Shown piece by piece: positions 22,157 through 30,999 of a stretch of DNA of 31,090 nt. The position numbers and the translations under genes were made by a program. Location of the stretch: NCBI GenBank assembly GCA_964622235.1, contig CAZUNB010000010.1, positions 1 through 31,090 of the forward strand, read 5' to 3'. This stretch comes from CAZUNB01 sp964622235. Lineage in GTDB: Bacteria; Patescibacteriota; Saccharimonadia; Saccharimonadales; JAGPDM01. The notes under the pieces are model-generated. The model saw only the letters and a program-made list of their open reading frames with translations. It had not been told where the DNA came from and ran no database searches. Within the stretch, counting starts at the first letter, position 1, and each line of letters opens with the position of its first letter.

Positions 22157-23224
22157 TTATCCTCTCATCAACCGATCTAATTCTTCGACATCAACTGCAA
22201 AGTTTCGTGCTTCGTCGTAGGTAATAGTTCCGCTGTTGATGAACGATACTAGCGTTTTATCCATTGACTGCATACCGTACTCGGCGCCGGTTTGGATAGC
22301 GGCATCAAGCTGGTGTGTCTTACCTTCGCGGATGATGTTTCTGACAGCGCTAGTGGCGACCAAAACTTCAGCAGCTGCTACCCGACCACCACCAATTGAT
22401 GGAATCAAGCGCTGCGAACAGATCCCCTGCAAGATAACTGATAGCTGGGTGCGGATTTGGTTTTGTTGGTGTGGCGGAAATACATCAACCATACGATCAA
22501 TCGACTGTGAGGCTGAATTGGTGTGCAATGTTGCAAAAACAAGGTGTCCAGTTTCAGCGATAGTGATTGCTGCTGATATCGTCTCAAGGTCACGCATCTC
22601 ACCGATCAACACAACATCAGGGTCTTGGCGAAGACTTGAACGCAAACTAGCAGCGAATGAATAGGTATCATAGTGAACTTCTCGCTGGACCAATAATGAT
22701 TTCTTGTTTTTATGAGTATATTCAATTGGGTCTTCGATCGTGATAATGTGAACAGCTTTTTCAGAATTTATTTTATCTACCATTGATGCAAGTGTGGTTG
22801 ATTTACCTGAACCAGTTGGACCTGTAACTAAGACTAGGCCTCTGGGAAACTCTGTAAACTTACTAACAATCGTTGGTAGACCTAGCTCTTCGAGAGAAAC
22901 AATCTTACTCGGAATGAGCCTAAAAGCTGCAGCGATATTACCGCGTTCATGGAACGCATTCACACGAAAACGACCAAGATCACCGAAAGCAAAACTGAAA
23001 TCGAACTCCTTGTCTTTGACTAGAATCTGTTTTTGGTCTTCATCAAGGATAGCGAAGACTAGAGCCTCGATGCTCTCCTCATCTAAGACTGGTGTGTCAA
23101 TAATCGGTGCTAATTTACCATCGACACGAATCATCGGTTGAACCCCAACCTGTAAGTGTAGATCAGATGCGTTGACACGAACCACTTGCTCTAGCAATGT
23201 CTCTATTTGTACTGTTGTCGGCAT
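22157..23224 (-). CDS. pilT: pilus retraction ATPase PilT
   Basis: The product is a 355-aa hexameric ATPase. The PAS-like N-terminal domain (ASDLHLQVGVQPMIRVDGKL) is followed by Walker A (GPTGSGKSTTLA), the Asp box (TIEDPIEY), Walker B (VVLIGEMRDLETI), the His box (TGHLVFATLHTNSA), and the PilT-type retraction region near the C-terminus. It should power retraction, and with it twitching, DNA uptake or pulling on a host surface. It lies between pilB and pilC with 1-2 bp gaps. Confidence 0.95.
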   Translation of the reverse strand: MPTTVQIETLLEQVVRVNASDLHLQVGVQPMIRVDGKLAPIIDTPVLDEESIEALVFAILDEDQKQILVKDKEFDFSFAFGDLGRFRVNAFHERGNIAAAFRLIPSKIVSLEELGLPTIVSKFTEFPRGLVLVTGPTGSGKSTTLASMVDKINSEKAVHIITIEDPIEYTHKNKKSLLVQREVHYDTYSFAASLRSSLRQDPDVVLIGEMRDLETISAAITIAETGHLVFATLHTNSASQSIDRMVDVFPPHQQNQIRTQLSVILQGICSQRLIPSIGGGRVAAAEVLVATSAVRNIIREGKTHQLDAAIQTGAEYGMQSMDKTLVSFINSGTITYDEARNFAVDVEELDRLMRG

Positions 23225-23226
23225 AA

Positions 23227-25008
23227 CTACGCCCCCCCTTTGTTGTCGGCTACTGTGACTCTATTTACTTCATCTGCACTTGTAACCCCTGATAATGCTT
23301 TTAAATATCCATCTTGACGCATAGTTAACATGCCTTGCTCTTGAGCGGCACGTTGGATTTGGCTACTGGTTGCGTGATTGATAACAAGTGATTCGATTTC
23401 ATCTTTGACACTAAACACTTCGTATATTCCCATCCGACCCTTATAACCATTCGGAAATTGCTCCGTGGCCTGGCCTTTATATAAAGTATAAGCGTTTTGG
23501 TGTGCTAACGGCAACTGTTGGAAGCCTAGATAATTACTGACCTCTGATATATTACCGGCCTGTTGTGGCAAAACATCACCAAGTGATGCATTAATTCCTT
23601 CAATTTCACTGGGGTCTGCCATGTACGGCTGTGGGTCACCTGCCAATCGCCTTACTAATCTCTGCCCAATCACGGTGTTTACGGTTGAAGCAATTAAAAA
23701 CGGTTCAATGCCCATATCAAGTAAACGAGGCAATACACCTGCAGCAGAATTGGTGTGGAGTGTCGAGAAAACAAGGTGTCCAGTTAGAGCAGCCTGTACT
23801 GCTAAATTCGCAGTCTCTGGGTCGCGAATCTCGCCGACCATGACGACATTTGGGTCTTGACGTAGAATTGATCGTAAACCACCAGCAAATGTCAGCCCTA
23901 CATCGTTATTGACCTGAATCTGATTTACGCCATCCATCTTGTACTCAACTGGATCTTCGAGTGTGACAATGTTGATTTCATCACTGATAATTTCTTGAAT
24001 AAGTGCATAGAGTGTGGTCGATTTACCCGATCCTGTTGGTCCGCTGGAAAGGATCATACCGTTCGGTCGATTAATACCCTCGCGTATTGCTCGCAGCGCT
24101 GGCCCAACGAAACCGAGGCCAGCTAAATCAATTAATCCTTCTGACTTATCAAGTATACGGATAACCACTTGCTCCCCCCATACAACTGGTGAAATAGCGA
24201 TACGAAGATCAACGTCTTTATTCGAAGCATGTACCTTAAACTGGCCGTCCTGTGGCACTCGATGTTCATCAATCTTTAGGTTACTTAAAATTTTTATTCG
24301 CGAAACTAATGCTGGCTCAATTGACTTCGGTAAAACCATAATTTCATTGAGGATACCATCGACTCGAGCACGGATTCGTAGGTCATTTTCACGTGGTTCG
24401 ATATGAATATCGCTAGCTCTCTTCTGGACAGCATAATCGAGGATTGCACTGAGTGCTTTACTAATGGGGGAATCCTGAACAATAGTTTTAACATCACTGT
24501 CAATTTGGGCTTGGGCTTTTTCAGCACTGTCACTGGCTATAGCATCGCTAACGCCACTCTCAAGATCAGCACTGTACTGCGTTAGGGCTTGCTGAAGCCC
24601 AAATTCTGAAGCTACAAATATATTTAGAGGGTGGCCAATTTTATTCGCAAGATAGTCGACCGCTTGCACATTGCTAGCATCAAGCATTGCAATCGATACT
24701 CTACCATTCTCTTCAGCAAAAGGAACCGCCATATAGCGCATAGAATCATCACGTGGTAGTAATTCTATAATCTCAGGCGTTATGAGGACATCTGATAAAT
24801 CGATGTAAACATTTCCAGTAGCATCGGCGATTAGCTTGGTAATCGACTCTTTGGGTACAGCATTCTGTTCAGCGATAAGTTGCAGTAATGACTTACCAGA
24901 ATTACTAGCTTGGAACTTTAAATCATCTAGCTTATCTTGAGTGAGTAGATTCTGCTCAACTAGCTGAACCTCTACTTGGCTCTGACCCTCAGTGGAAAGT
25001 ACACTCAT
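23227..25008 (-). CDS. pilB: pilus extension ATPase PilB
   Basis: This 593-aa GspE/PilB ATPase has an N-terminal MshE-like domain (about 1-150), then ASDIHIEPRENDLRIRARVDG, Walker A (GPTGSGKSTTLY), the Asp box (TLEDPVEYK), Walker B (VVMVGEIRDPETA), and the His box (TGHLVFSTLHTNSA). Most PilB/GspE proteins carry a CxxC...CxxC zinc motif after VGQRLVRR. Here the stretch reads RRLAGDPQPYM ... LYKGQATEQFPNGYKGRMGIYEVF, without any cysteine, so the zinc site is gone while GYKGRMGIYEV is kept. Confidence 0.95.
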   Translation of the reverse strand: MSVLSTEGQSQVEVQLVEQNLLTQDKLDDLKFQASNSGKSLLQLIAEQNAVPKESITKLIADATGNVYIDLSDVLITPEIIELLPRDDSMRYMAVPFAEENGRVSIAMLDASNVQAVDYLANKIGHPLNIFVASEFGLQQALTQYSADLESGVSDAIASDSAEKAQAQIDSDVKTIVQDSPISKALSAILDYAVQKRASDIHIEPRENDLRIRARVDGILNEIMVLPKSIEPALVSRIKILSNLKIDEHRVPQDGQFKVHASNKDVDLRIAISPVVWGEQVVIRILDKSEGLIDLAGLGFVGPALRAIREGINRPNGMILSSGPTGSGKSTTLYALIQEIISDEINIVTLEDPVEYKMDGVNQIQVNNDVGLTFAGGLRSILRQDPNVVMVGEIRDPETANLAVQAALTGHLVFSTLHTNSAAGVLPRLLDMGIEPFLIASTVNTVIGQRLVRRLAGDPQPYMADPSEIEGINASLGDVLPQQAGNISEVSNYLGFQQLPLAHQNAYTLYKGQATEQFPNGYKGRMGIYEVFSVKDEIESLVINHATSSQIQRAAQEQGMLTMRQDGYLKALSGVTSADEVNRVTVADNKGGA

Positions 25009-25029
25009 AGCGATATTCTACAGGGTTTT

Positions 25030-25275
25030 CTATTGTTCACTAAATGGTTGGTTATTGTTCTCTTGGTTCAGACTGACATCACTAAATTGATCAACACGAG
25101 TTTTATCTAACAATATTGAGTCATCCTCAACTGATATATCAGAAGAAATAGGTGCCACAACCTCAACTTCTTCGCTCTTCTCGTCAGCATGGAAAACACT
25201 AGTGGCCAAAACAAACACCAACACACCAGCAAAGATGGCAATAAAAAACACAGCTAATATCTCATTCCGTTTCAT
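25030..25275 (-). CDS. small single-TM protein in the pilP position
   Basis: The product is 81 aa: a short basic start (MKRNE), one membrane helix (about 6-26, AVFFIAIFAGVLVFVLATSVF), and an acidic, probably disordered outside tail rich in Asp, Glu and Ser. No lipobox or PilP beta-domain is present. It overlaps pilO by 4 bp and precedes pilB, where PilP would sit in other bacteria. A role in aligning or regulating the PilMNO complex is an inference from position only. Confidence 0.65.
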   Translation of the reverse strand: MKRNEILAVFFIAIFAGVLVFVLATSVFHADEKSEEVEVVAPISSDISVEDDSILLDKTRVDQFSDVSLNQENNNQPFSEQ

Positions 25276-25907
25276 TCTTTAATCACCTCTTTTTTGATAT
25301 CAGTTGAAACAATTGGTTTATAGTATGCTCGAACATTAATCGTTGTGCTCAACTGAGCACCTCTACCACTAATATCAGCTACTTCAATACCAAAAGCACG
25401 TCGTGAGTTTGTTAAGTCAGTTAAGAACTGTCTTATATTGGGGTACGAACCTTTTGCACTAATACCTATCACCATCGACTGCACTTCATTAGAATCAGAC
25501 GTCATCACTCCAGAGCTTACGACCGTATCCTCATCACCAACCATACTGATCGACTCCAATTCAATACCATTCTTATTTGCCAAACCCTCAATAGTAGCTG
25601 ACGTTTGTGGAAAATCGAAGGTGCTTGGTAGTACATTAAGAATCTGCTTATTACTAGTTTCTGGAGTTTTATTAAGATCCTTAAGATTGTCGCGCAAACC
25701 GTCTACAGATTTTATATTTTTCACAAGCTGCTCACTAGCAGCTTTTTTTCTTACTAATACTTTACGTTCAAACATTGCGTCTTGGAAGACAATCTTTGTG
25801 CCGACAATTGATATAGCGAGTATCACTGCTGCTACTCCAGCAAAAACCATCATGGTAGTACTACGATCTGTCTGAATATTAATCTGAGGACGTTTCATTT
25901 TTTTCAT
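25272..25907 (-). CDS. pilO: pilus alignment subcomplex protein PilO
   Basis: The product is 211 aa, with one membrane helix near the start (about 18-38, MMVFAGVAAVILAISIVGTKI), a coiled-coil (about 45-80, ending LKDLNKTPETSN), and the ferredoxin-like PilO domain (VLPSTFDFPQTSATIEGLANKNGIELESI ... AKGSYPNIRQFLTDLTNSRRAF). It pairs with PilN under the membrane anchor PilM. It is directly adjacent to pilN. Confidence 0.88.
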   Translation of the reverse strand: MKKMKRPQINIQTDRSTTMMVFAGVAAVILAISIVGTKIVFQDAMFERKVLVRKKAASEQLVKNIKSVDGLRDNLKDLNKTPETSNKQILNVLPSTFDFPQTSATIEGLANKNGIELESISMVGDEDTVVSSGVMTSDSNEVQSMVIGISAKGSYPNIRQFLTDLTNSRRAFGIEVADISGRGAQLSTTINVRAYYKPIVSTDIKKEVIKE

Positions 25908-26738
25908 TTATTGATCCTCTCCAGTCGCTTGGCCTGCAGCAGGTGTCTGAATTTGTCCGTTATCAATCGTGATACCCAAACCTTCGGCTTGTTTTTTAAT
26001 ATCTTCATCAATCTGTTTTTGCTCATCGACTGTAGCTTCTTTTGGAAGCAGTTGAATATTACGCTGTTCCTTGGCTATTTTAAGGCGAGTAGGGTTGAGT
26101 CGGATGAAGCCAACACCCTGCATTGACCAAAGCGCCGGATCAAGCTCACCATCAATCGTATACGTGTATTGCTTGTCACGATTATCATAACTAAGGCTAC
26201 TGATTGAGAGGTTTGCAACGGGACGAATGTAGTCTGGTTTCGTTGAATTCGAATCAGACTTACCTTCTGGGGTATCTTTTTCAGCCTCAGCAAAATCAAG
26301 AGCAAGTAATGTGTCAACAAAATTCTCAGCAGAGGGTACGGTAGGACTCGTTGCGCTCAGCTCAAATCGATTCTCCTCTGTGCTAATAAAGCTATTGGTG
26401 ACCTTAGTATCAGCAGGGGTGGCTCGCTCCAAAAGGCCAACAAAATTACCGCCGCGGATTTTATCACTATCAACAGTCTCGATATTATTGAGCTGGCTCT
26501 GAACTGTCAGTAGCTCGCCTAGATCTTTAACCTTTTTCAAATCGCTTATAGATGCAGTAATCTCTTTGTTCCTAGAGCCGATACGAGCCCGCAAGCTAAG
26601 ATCATAAATCCCTACAGCAACCGGCACCGCAACACTGGCGATTATAACTACGATTGAACCACTGATAACTAATCGACGAGCTTGGCCTGCTTTTTGTCGT
26701 TCTTGCTTAATATCTGGTAATAAGTTTAGTGCAATCAT
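25908..26738 (-). CDS. pilN: pilus alignment subcomplex protein PilN
   Basis: The short cytosolic N-terminus MIALNLLPDIKQERQK is the PilN motif that docks into PilM. It is followed by one membrane helix and a coiled-coil plus PilN fold. I prefer the ATG at 26738 (ATGA overlap with the pilM stop, GGAG 9 nt upstream) to the in-frame ATG at 26753, which would add MESKE. At 276 aa it is longer than typical PilN (about 200 aa), owing to a C-terminal extension (QRNIQLLPKEATVDEQKQIDEDIKKQ) with a low-complexity tail. Confidence 0.88.
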   Translation of the reverse strand: MIALNLLPDIKQERQKAGQARRLVISGSIVVIIASVAVPVAVGIYDLSLRARIGSRNKEITASISDLKKVKDLGELLTVQSQLNNIETVDSDKIRGGNFVGLLERATPADTKVTNSFISTEENRFELSATSPTVPSAENFVDTLLALDFAEAEKDTPEGKSDSNSTKPDYIRPVANLSISSLSYDNRDKQYTYTIDGELDPALWSMQGVGFIRLNPTRLKIAKEQRNIQLLPKEATVDEQKQIDEDIKKQAEGLGITIDNGQIQTPAAGQATGEDQ

Positions 26739-27787
26739 TTCTTTTGACTCCATTGCGCTAGACCAACTGCTACACCGAACTGTGACGATAGAGCTGCTAG
26801 CTGTTCTGCCTGCGCTTGTGTGTATACAATATTAATCCACGGGTTTGCGATTTCAGACGCGATTTCTAGCTTAGTTGTTATGTGATTAGTAAACTGCGGC
26901 AGTACTGCTGCGTAGCCACATAGCACCACCTTAGAGACGCTAACATTGCTGTACCTTCCGATGAAGAATTTAATTGACTTGGTGATTTCACTCAAAAGAT
27001 TATCAGTAGCGCTAGATAGTGATTCGTTGACTTGACCTTCGAGCTTTGAGCTATCGAAGCCGAACTTCTCTATGAACTGACGCGCTTGGTCTTTTTCAAC
27101 GTTCAAACTGTTGGTGACAGACTTAACAATCGTTTCACCACCGATAGGTAGTGCTCGGATCAAGCGTGGTGCTTGATTAAACACCAAAACAACGTCAGTC
27201 GAAACTGAACCAATATCGATGATTACTGTGGCATCCAAAACATTGGGTGCAAGAACTGAGCGAGAGATTGCTATAGCATCAGGTTCAATCGCAATAACAT
27301 TAAGTCCTATACCCTCAATCATCTGTAGCCTGTTCTCAAGATATTGGTTCTTGGCGGCGGCTACAAAAATTTCTTGCTTATCTTGTCCTGTTGGAGATTG
27401 ACCAATCGGTGTGTAATCTAACTTGACCTGATCGATTGGGACCGGAATGTATTGTTCTGATAAAAAAGGAATCGAGTTAGCTAACTCGTTCTTATTCATA
27501 GCTGGAGCGTCAACAACTGTTGAATAAACTTGCTTAGAAGGAATCCCCACCACAACACTCTTGGTTTTAATCCCAGAGTTAGCGATAAATTCGGCGACAA
27601 TCTGTCCTAGCCGCTGTCGGTCCTCATCAGCATCACTTGATGCAAGCTTGTGATCAAGCGCCTGCGAGGCATAAGCTACGAGCTGCTTTGGTCCATCAGA
27701 ACCACCACGCAAATGGACGGCACGAACGGCAGTACTACCAATATCTAGCCCAAAAAAATCACCCACACCTGAAGAAAATAATGACAT
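26735..27787 (-). CDS. pilM: pilus assembly ATPase PilM
   Basis: This 350-aa actin-like (FtsA-fold) cytosolic protein binds the PilN tail. Visible motifs include FFGLDIGSTAVRAVHLRG (phosphate 1), VVIDIGSVSTDVVLVF (phosphate 2), GGETIVKSV, and VVLCGYAAVLPQF (adenosine). It heads the pilMNO-pilBTC run and has a leaderless-type promoter immediately upstream. Confidence 0.93.
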   Translation of the reverse strand: MSLFSSGVGDFFGLDIGSTAVRAVHLRGGSDGPKQLVAYASQALDHKLASSDADEDRQRLGQIVAEFIANSGIKTKSVVVGIPSKQVYSTVVDAPAMNKNELANSIPFLSEQYIPVPIDQVKLDYTPIGQSPTGQDKQEIFVAAAKNQYLENRLQMIEGIGLNVIAIEPDAIAISRSVLAPNVLDATVIIDIGSVSTDVVLVFNQAPRLIRALPIGGETIVKSVTNSLNVEKDQARQFIEKFGFDSSKLEGQVNESLSSATDNLLSEITKSIKFFIGRYSNVSVSKVVLCGYAAVLPQFTNHITTKLEIASEIANPWINIVYTQAQAEQLAALSSQFGVAVGLAQWSQKK

Positions 27788-27793
27788 GTAATG

Positions 27794-27802
27794 ATGATAG
27801 CA
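27794..27802 (-). promoter_or_regulatory. extended -10 (TGCTATCAT) of the pilM operon, leaderless
   Basis: The minus strand reads TTATGCTATCAT, then 6 bp, then ATG at 27787, with no ribosome site. It shares TTATGCTA with the minor-pilin promoter. Confidence 0.65.
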
Positions 27803-27913
27803 TAAGCATCATATTTGCAAAAGCTTTTGTCTCTGTTTTTTAAATACTTACACAACCATTTATTAATAGCTGGAAAAAATAACTCTTACTCTCATACTCA
27901 ATGTTAATGAAGA

Positions 27914-30736
27914 TCAAAAGACAGGTGGAAGCTCTTGGTAGCCGTTCCGTGTGACTGATGTGCTTATTGTCGAACCAAAGTACGGCGGGCTAAGGATTAG
28001 CTCTGGAGCAAACGTAAACGTCTCTGCGTACTTAGAACCCGAATCACGCACTAGTGTGGGTACATCAATACCGGCAACTGTTCGTCTAAACAATATCTGT
28101 TCAGCCATGACTGCTCCGTATACCGTCAGTCGGTTTCGGCAAACTTCACCTGCTGTTTTATTGCCAAATGATGGCTGTATTATCGGGCTTTCAATTTCAT
28201 AGGAACTTCGAGCACCATCCTGCCCTCCACAAGTATCGAACAAGCCCGTTGCACTGTAAAAGCCACTGACCAAACTAACGTTATGGCGAATAGTTATATC
28301 TTTGCCCGCGATTAGAGCAAAGGATGGAATTGCATTACGGTTTGCATAGTTTCCTGAGTAGGTTATATTATCGCTGATTTGTACATTGCTATCATCGGCG
28401 ATGACGGTTAGTTTTCTTCCGTTACTTACCTGACCGCCAGTTATTCTTATATTCCCTCCTGGTGAGCTGGTACGAAGTAGAAAGCGCTCTTTCCCAAATC
28501 CTTCAAGTTCAGCAACGCTTACAGAATAAACACCAGAGACCTCATTTGTTAATGTCATGACATCAAGCCCCGTTATATTAATAGGGGCAGCTAGGTCTGG
28601 TCGACATATTGCTGCATATTTACCCTGACTTCCTATGTTCTTAAAATCCAATTTTTCGGCATCAAGACCCCAGCCATTAAAAACCTTTGCGTTCGAAGCG
28701 AATTTATCTATATCACCAGTAGCGAATACTCCATAGTCCGCAGCACTGTAGTCGTTCGTAAGTGGAGAAGGTCCCTTGCCACCACGAACTTCAGCATCTG
28801 ATAAACCGAGAGGATCACAACCTTGATTATTAAATTGTCTTACATCATCTGTTAGATTAGCACCAGCCTGAATATCTCCACCGTTAAATTTGACCAACGG
28901 ATGACTTGGCTTGGCTTTAACTATGAAGCATCTATCCCCACCATCATAGTAGTTTTGTGACGCAAAATTATCACCCCTAGGCTTATTGTATATATTAAAA
29001 CAGATTTGAGTACCAGTTACCGCATCATCTTTAACCTTAAACCTGAATCTTCCTGTCGATGCAGGCGCACCCGAACTTGAATTAGCACGCATATTTTTCG
29101 TTACCCATGACCAGCATTCAGGACTGTTGATTGGGCTCGGAGGTGGCGAACAAGCTGGGTTATCGCCTGGGTCATAGTGCATCGGCTGCGGATCCCCTAA
29201 AAATTGCGTATCCATGTTAATGAGATTAGATACGCCTCTATCTTCAACGATAGTTGGTTGATCTGTTCTGACAAGGGGAACCGTGATCCCAAGCTTATTA
29301 CCCTCATTCCAAGCTTTTATCGCGATTGTATATACTTGGCCTGCCGTCAATTCTTTGCCATCTATCATGCCAGTAGCTGCATCATCAAACGTACTCTTAT
29401 TATTTGATGAGTTGACGACTGGACCACCTGGACAGGTGAACTTCTTTGAACCGAAATCTATGTAATTATTCTGGGGGTATTCTACGACTTCAACCTTCAT
29501 AGTGTGTTGGTTCCCATCTCTGAATGCTGCGGGTACGACATTCCCTGTTTTAGAAAAAACAGCATTACCAGCGCTATCAACAACGCTCGACTGCAAAGTA
29601 CCTGGTCCGGTGCCATTCCAATTCTGAACCTGTCCATCTATAGAGACCCTTACTGGGAACCTATTGGAGGTAGACCCAATCCTATCAAAATCTTGTGCCC
29701 CGCCACCAAATTCATCTTTACTAGACGGGTTACCACATTTGACATTCCAAAAACCCTTTAGTTGAGTCGTGTAGCTACAGTCAACCTCGAAGAAAATGCT
29801 GTTATATGGAAGTTGAAATTGAATTCCATTAGAATTTCTAACGTTCAGCCAGTTCCATGTATAGACATAGCCAGGTTTAATCGTAATATTGGTTTGACCA
29901 GGCTTGTTGTTCCCAGTGAACGGTCCTGTGTAATTCAATATCTTACGATATTTACCAAGCTCATCCTTTTGTTCAAATGGCACCTCGAACACCTCAAAAC
30001 GTAGGTTATTTTGTTGGTTCCCAGTGTTATAATCGTCATCAAACCATTTTAGTGTAACGTTTTTAGCTGTTAACATATTACAATCCGGTCNNNNNNNNNN
30101 AAACTTAAGACTAAAATTATTTTGTCCAGAGTCTGGGTTGCTGAGACGGTCCTGTATAGCAAATTTATTTCCAGATCCGTTATAGTAACTTGCGTAACTT
30201 CCTGATGGTCCTCTGATTTTAAAAGCATTCACTCCTCCGGAGTTTGGCCGTCCAGTATGACTGGCGATAACGGTAACCGTATAATATGTTTTTTTATTAA
30301 GAGTCGTGACTGGTGCACCGCCTACTCGAACATTTATTGTATCCCAACCACACCCTAAGTTTCCATCTGTTACCGACGATACGAACCCACCTTCATATCG
30401 AGCAAACATTACAAAATTAGTAGGAGCAGCGACGTTGCTGTCTCCCGTGCAATTTGCATTTCCATTATTCACCTCGATCGGAACGATTGCACGGCCGAGC
30501 CAGTCGGTACCTGCAGCACCGGTAGGCACATATACTCGAATCTCAGAATTTGGTGCATCAAGATTATTTCCTCTACCAGATCTACCAACCTGAAGATACA
30601 CGTTATTTCCACTTGTGTAATCACTTGGGTCGGGAGCCTGACGCCCAACGGCAGAGACACCGATACTATGGCCAAGTAACGTGATGATCATACTAAGAAA
30701 AACTAGCCCACCACGAAATATTTTTATTTTATTCAT
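27914..30736 (-). CDS. large secreted surface protein next to the pilus genes
   Basis: The frame spans 940 codons including a 10-N gap. A signal peptide is clear (MNKIKIFRGGLVFLSMIITL... to about residue 29, VSA). There is no C-terminal membrane anchor or LPXTG. The body is rich in Gly, Asn, Ser and aromatics, with Cys pairs and Ig/CARDB-like beta stretches (NVTLKWFDDDYN, RFRFKVKDDAVTGTQICFNIYN). From about residue 720 come repeated short strands (GNIRITGGQVSNG, LTVIADDSNVQISDNI, IAGKDITIRHNVSLVSGFY), like a beta-helix, ending with FAPELILSPPYFG and YQELPPVF. I do not recognise a named family. Its place before pilM suggests a pilus-associated or tip protein, a functional analogue of PilY1, by inference only. 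Confidence 0.7.
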   Translation of the reverse strand: MNKIKIFRGGLVFLSMIITLLGHSIGVSAVGRQAPDPSDYTSGNNVYLQVGRSGRGNNLDAPNSEIRVYVPTGAAGTDWLGRAIVPIEVNNGNANCTGDSNVAAPTNFVMFARYEGGFVSSVTDGNLGCGWDTINVRVGGAPVTTLNKKTYYTVTVIASHTGRPNSGGVNAFKIRGPSGSYASYYNGSGNKFAIQDRLSNPDSGQNNFSLKFXXXXPDCNMLTAKNVTLKWFDDDYNTGNQQNNLRFEVFEVPFEQKDELGKYRKILNYTGPFTGNNKPGQTNITIKPGYVYTWNWLNVRNSNGIQFQLPYNSIFFEVDCSYTTQLKGFWNVKCGNPSSKDEFGGGAQDFDRIGSTSNRFPVRVSIDGQVQNWNGTGPGTLQSSVVDSAGNAVFSKTGNVVPAAFRDGNQHTMKVEVVEYPQNNYIDFGSKKFTCPGGPVVNSSNNKSTFDDAATGMIDGKELTAGQVYTIAIKAWNEGNKLGITVPLVRTDQPTIVEDRGVSNLINMDTQFLGDPQPMHYDPGDNPACSPPPSPINSPECWSWVTKNMRANSSSGAPASTGRFRFKVKDDAVTGTQICFNIYNKPRGDNFASQNYYDGGDRCFIVKAKPSHPLVKFNGGDIQAGANLTDDVRQFNNQGCDPLGLSDAEVRGGKGPSPLTNDYSAADYGVFATGDIDKFASNAKVFNGWGLDAEKLDFKNIGSQGKYAAICRPDLAAPINITGLDVMTLTNEVSGVYSVSVAELEGFGKERFLLRTSSPGGNIRITGGQVSNGRKLTVIADDSNVQISDNITYSGNYANRNAIPSFALIAGKDITIRHNVSLVSGFYSATGLFDTCGGQDGARSSYEIESPIIQPSFGNKTAGEVCRNRLTVYGAVMAEQILFRRTVAGIDVPTLVRDSGSKYAETFTFAPELILSPPYFGSTISTSVTRNGYQELPPVF
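30091..30100. other. assembly gap (10 N) inside the 940-codon gene
   Basis: Ten undetermined bases; the frame stays open across them. The true length may differ. Confidence 0.99.
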
Positions 30737-30999
30737 ATCTCTTAAACCCTAGCACGCTTATGCTTGATTTTGAAGCATTTTACCCTAGTTTTTTAGAATT
30801 ATGGACGATTACCCACCCTTTGATTGTGTATCCACTAAAAGGCTTATGCTATTTACCCACATTCTGATTTATTTTCCCTAGGAATTTATAGGGCCTATCA
30901 GCCACTAGACCAGCTCGGCATGATATCTAAAATTGTAAATATCTGAGAACTAACACTATCTCTGCTACAATACCAGCAAGGAATAAGAGGATAATAACG
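30737..30999. other. divergent intergenic region
   Basis: This 263-bp region separates the leftward secreted-protein gene from the rightward DUF6580-like gene. It contains TTATGCT boxes at about 30763 and 30843 on the plus strand, the latter as TTATGCTATTTA, which could drive a short RNA. I see no ORF or terminator. Confidence 0.4.
30963..30971 (+). promoter_or_regulatory. extended -10 (TGCTACAAT) for the DUF6580-like gene
   Basis: The box lies 28 bp before the ATG at 31000 and leaves a 22-nt leader with the ribosome site AGAGG (30986-30990). This gene is therefore not leaderless. Confidence 0.5.

Noticed and set aside
22236..22664. 142-codon plus-strand ORF opposite pilT
   Set aside because: It is a shadow of pilT codon bias, rich in Cys, Ser and Arg, with no start signals.
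25438..25875. 145-codon plus-strand ORF opposite pilO
   Set aside because: It lies wholly antisense to a well-supported gene and has no ribosome site.
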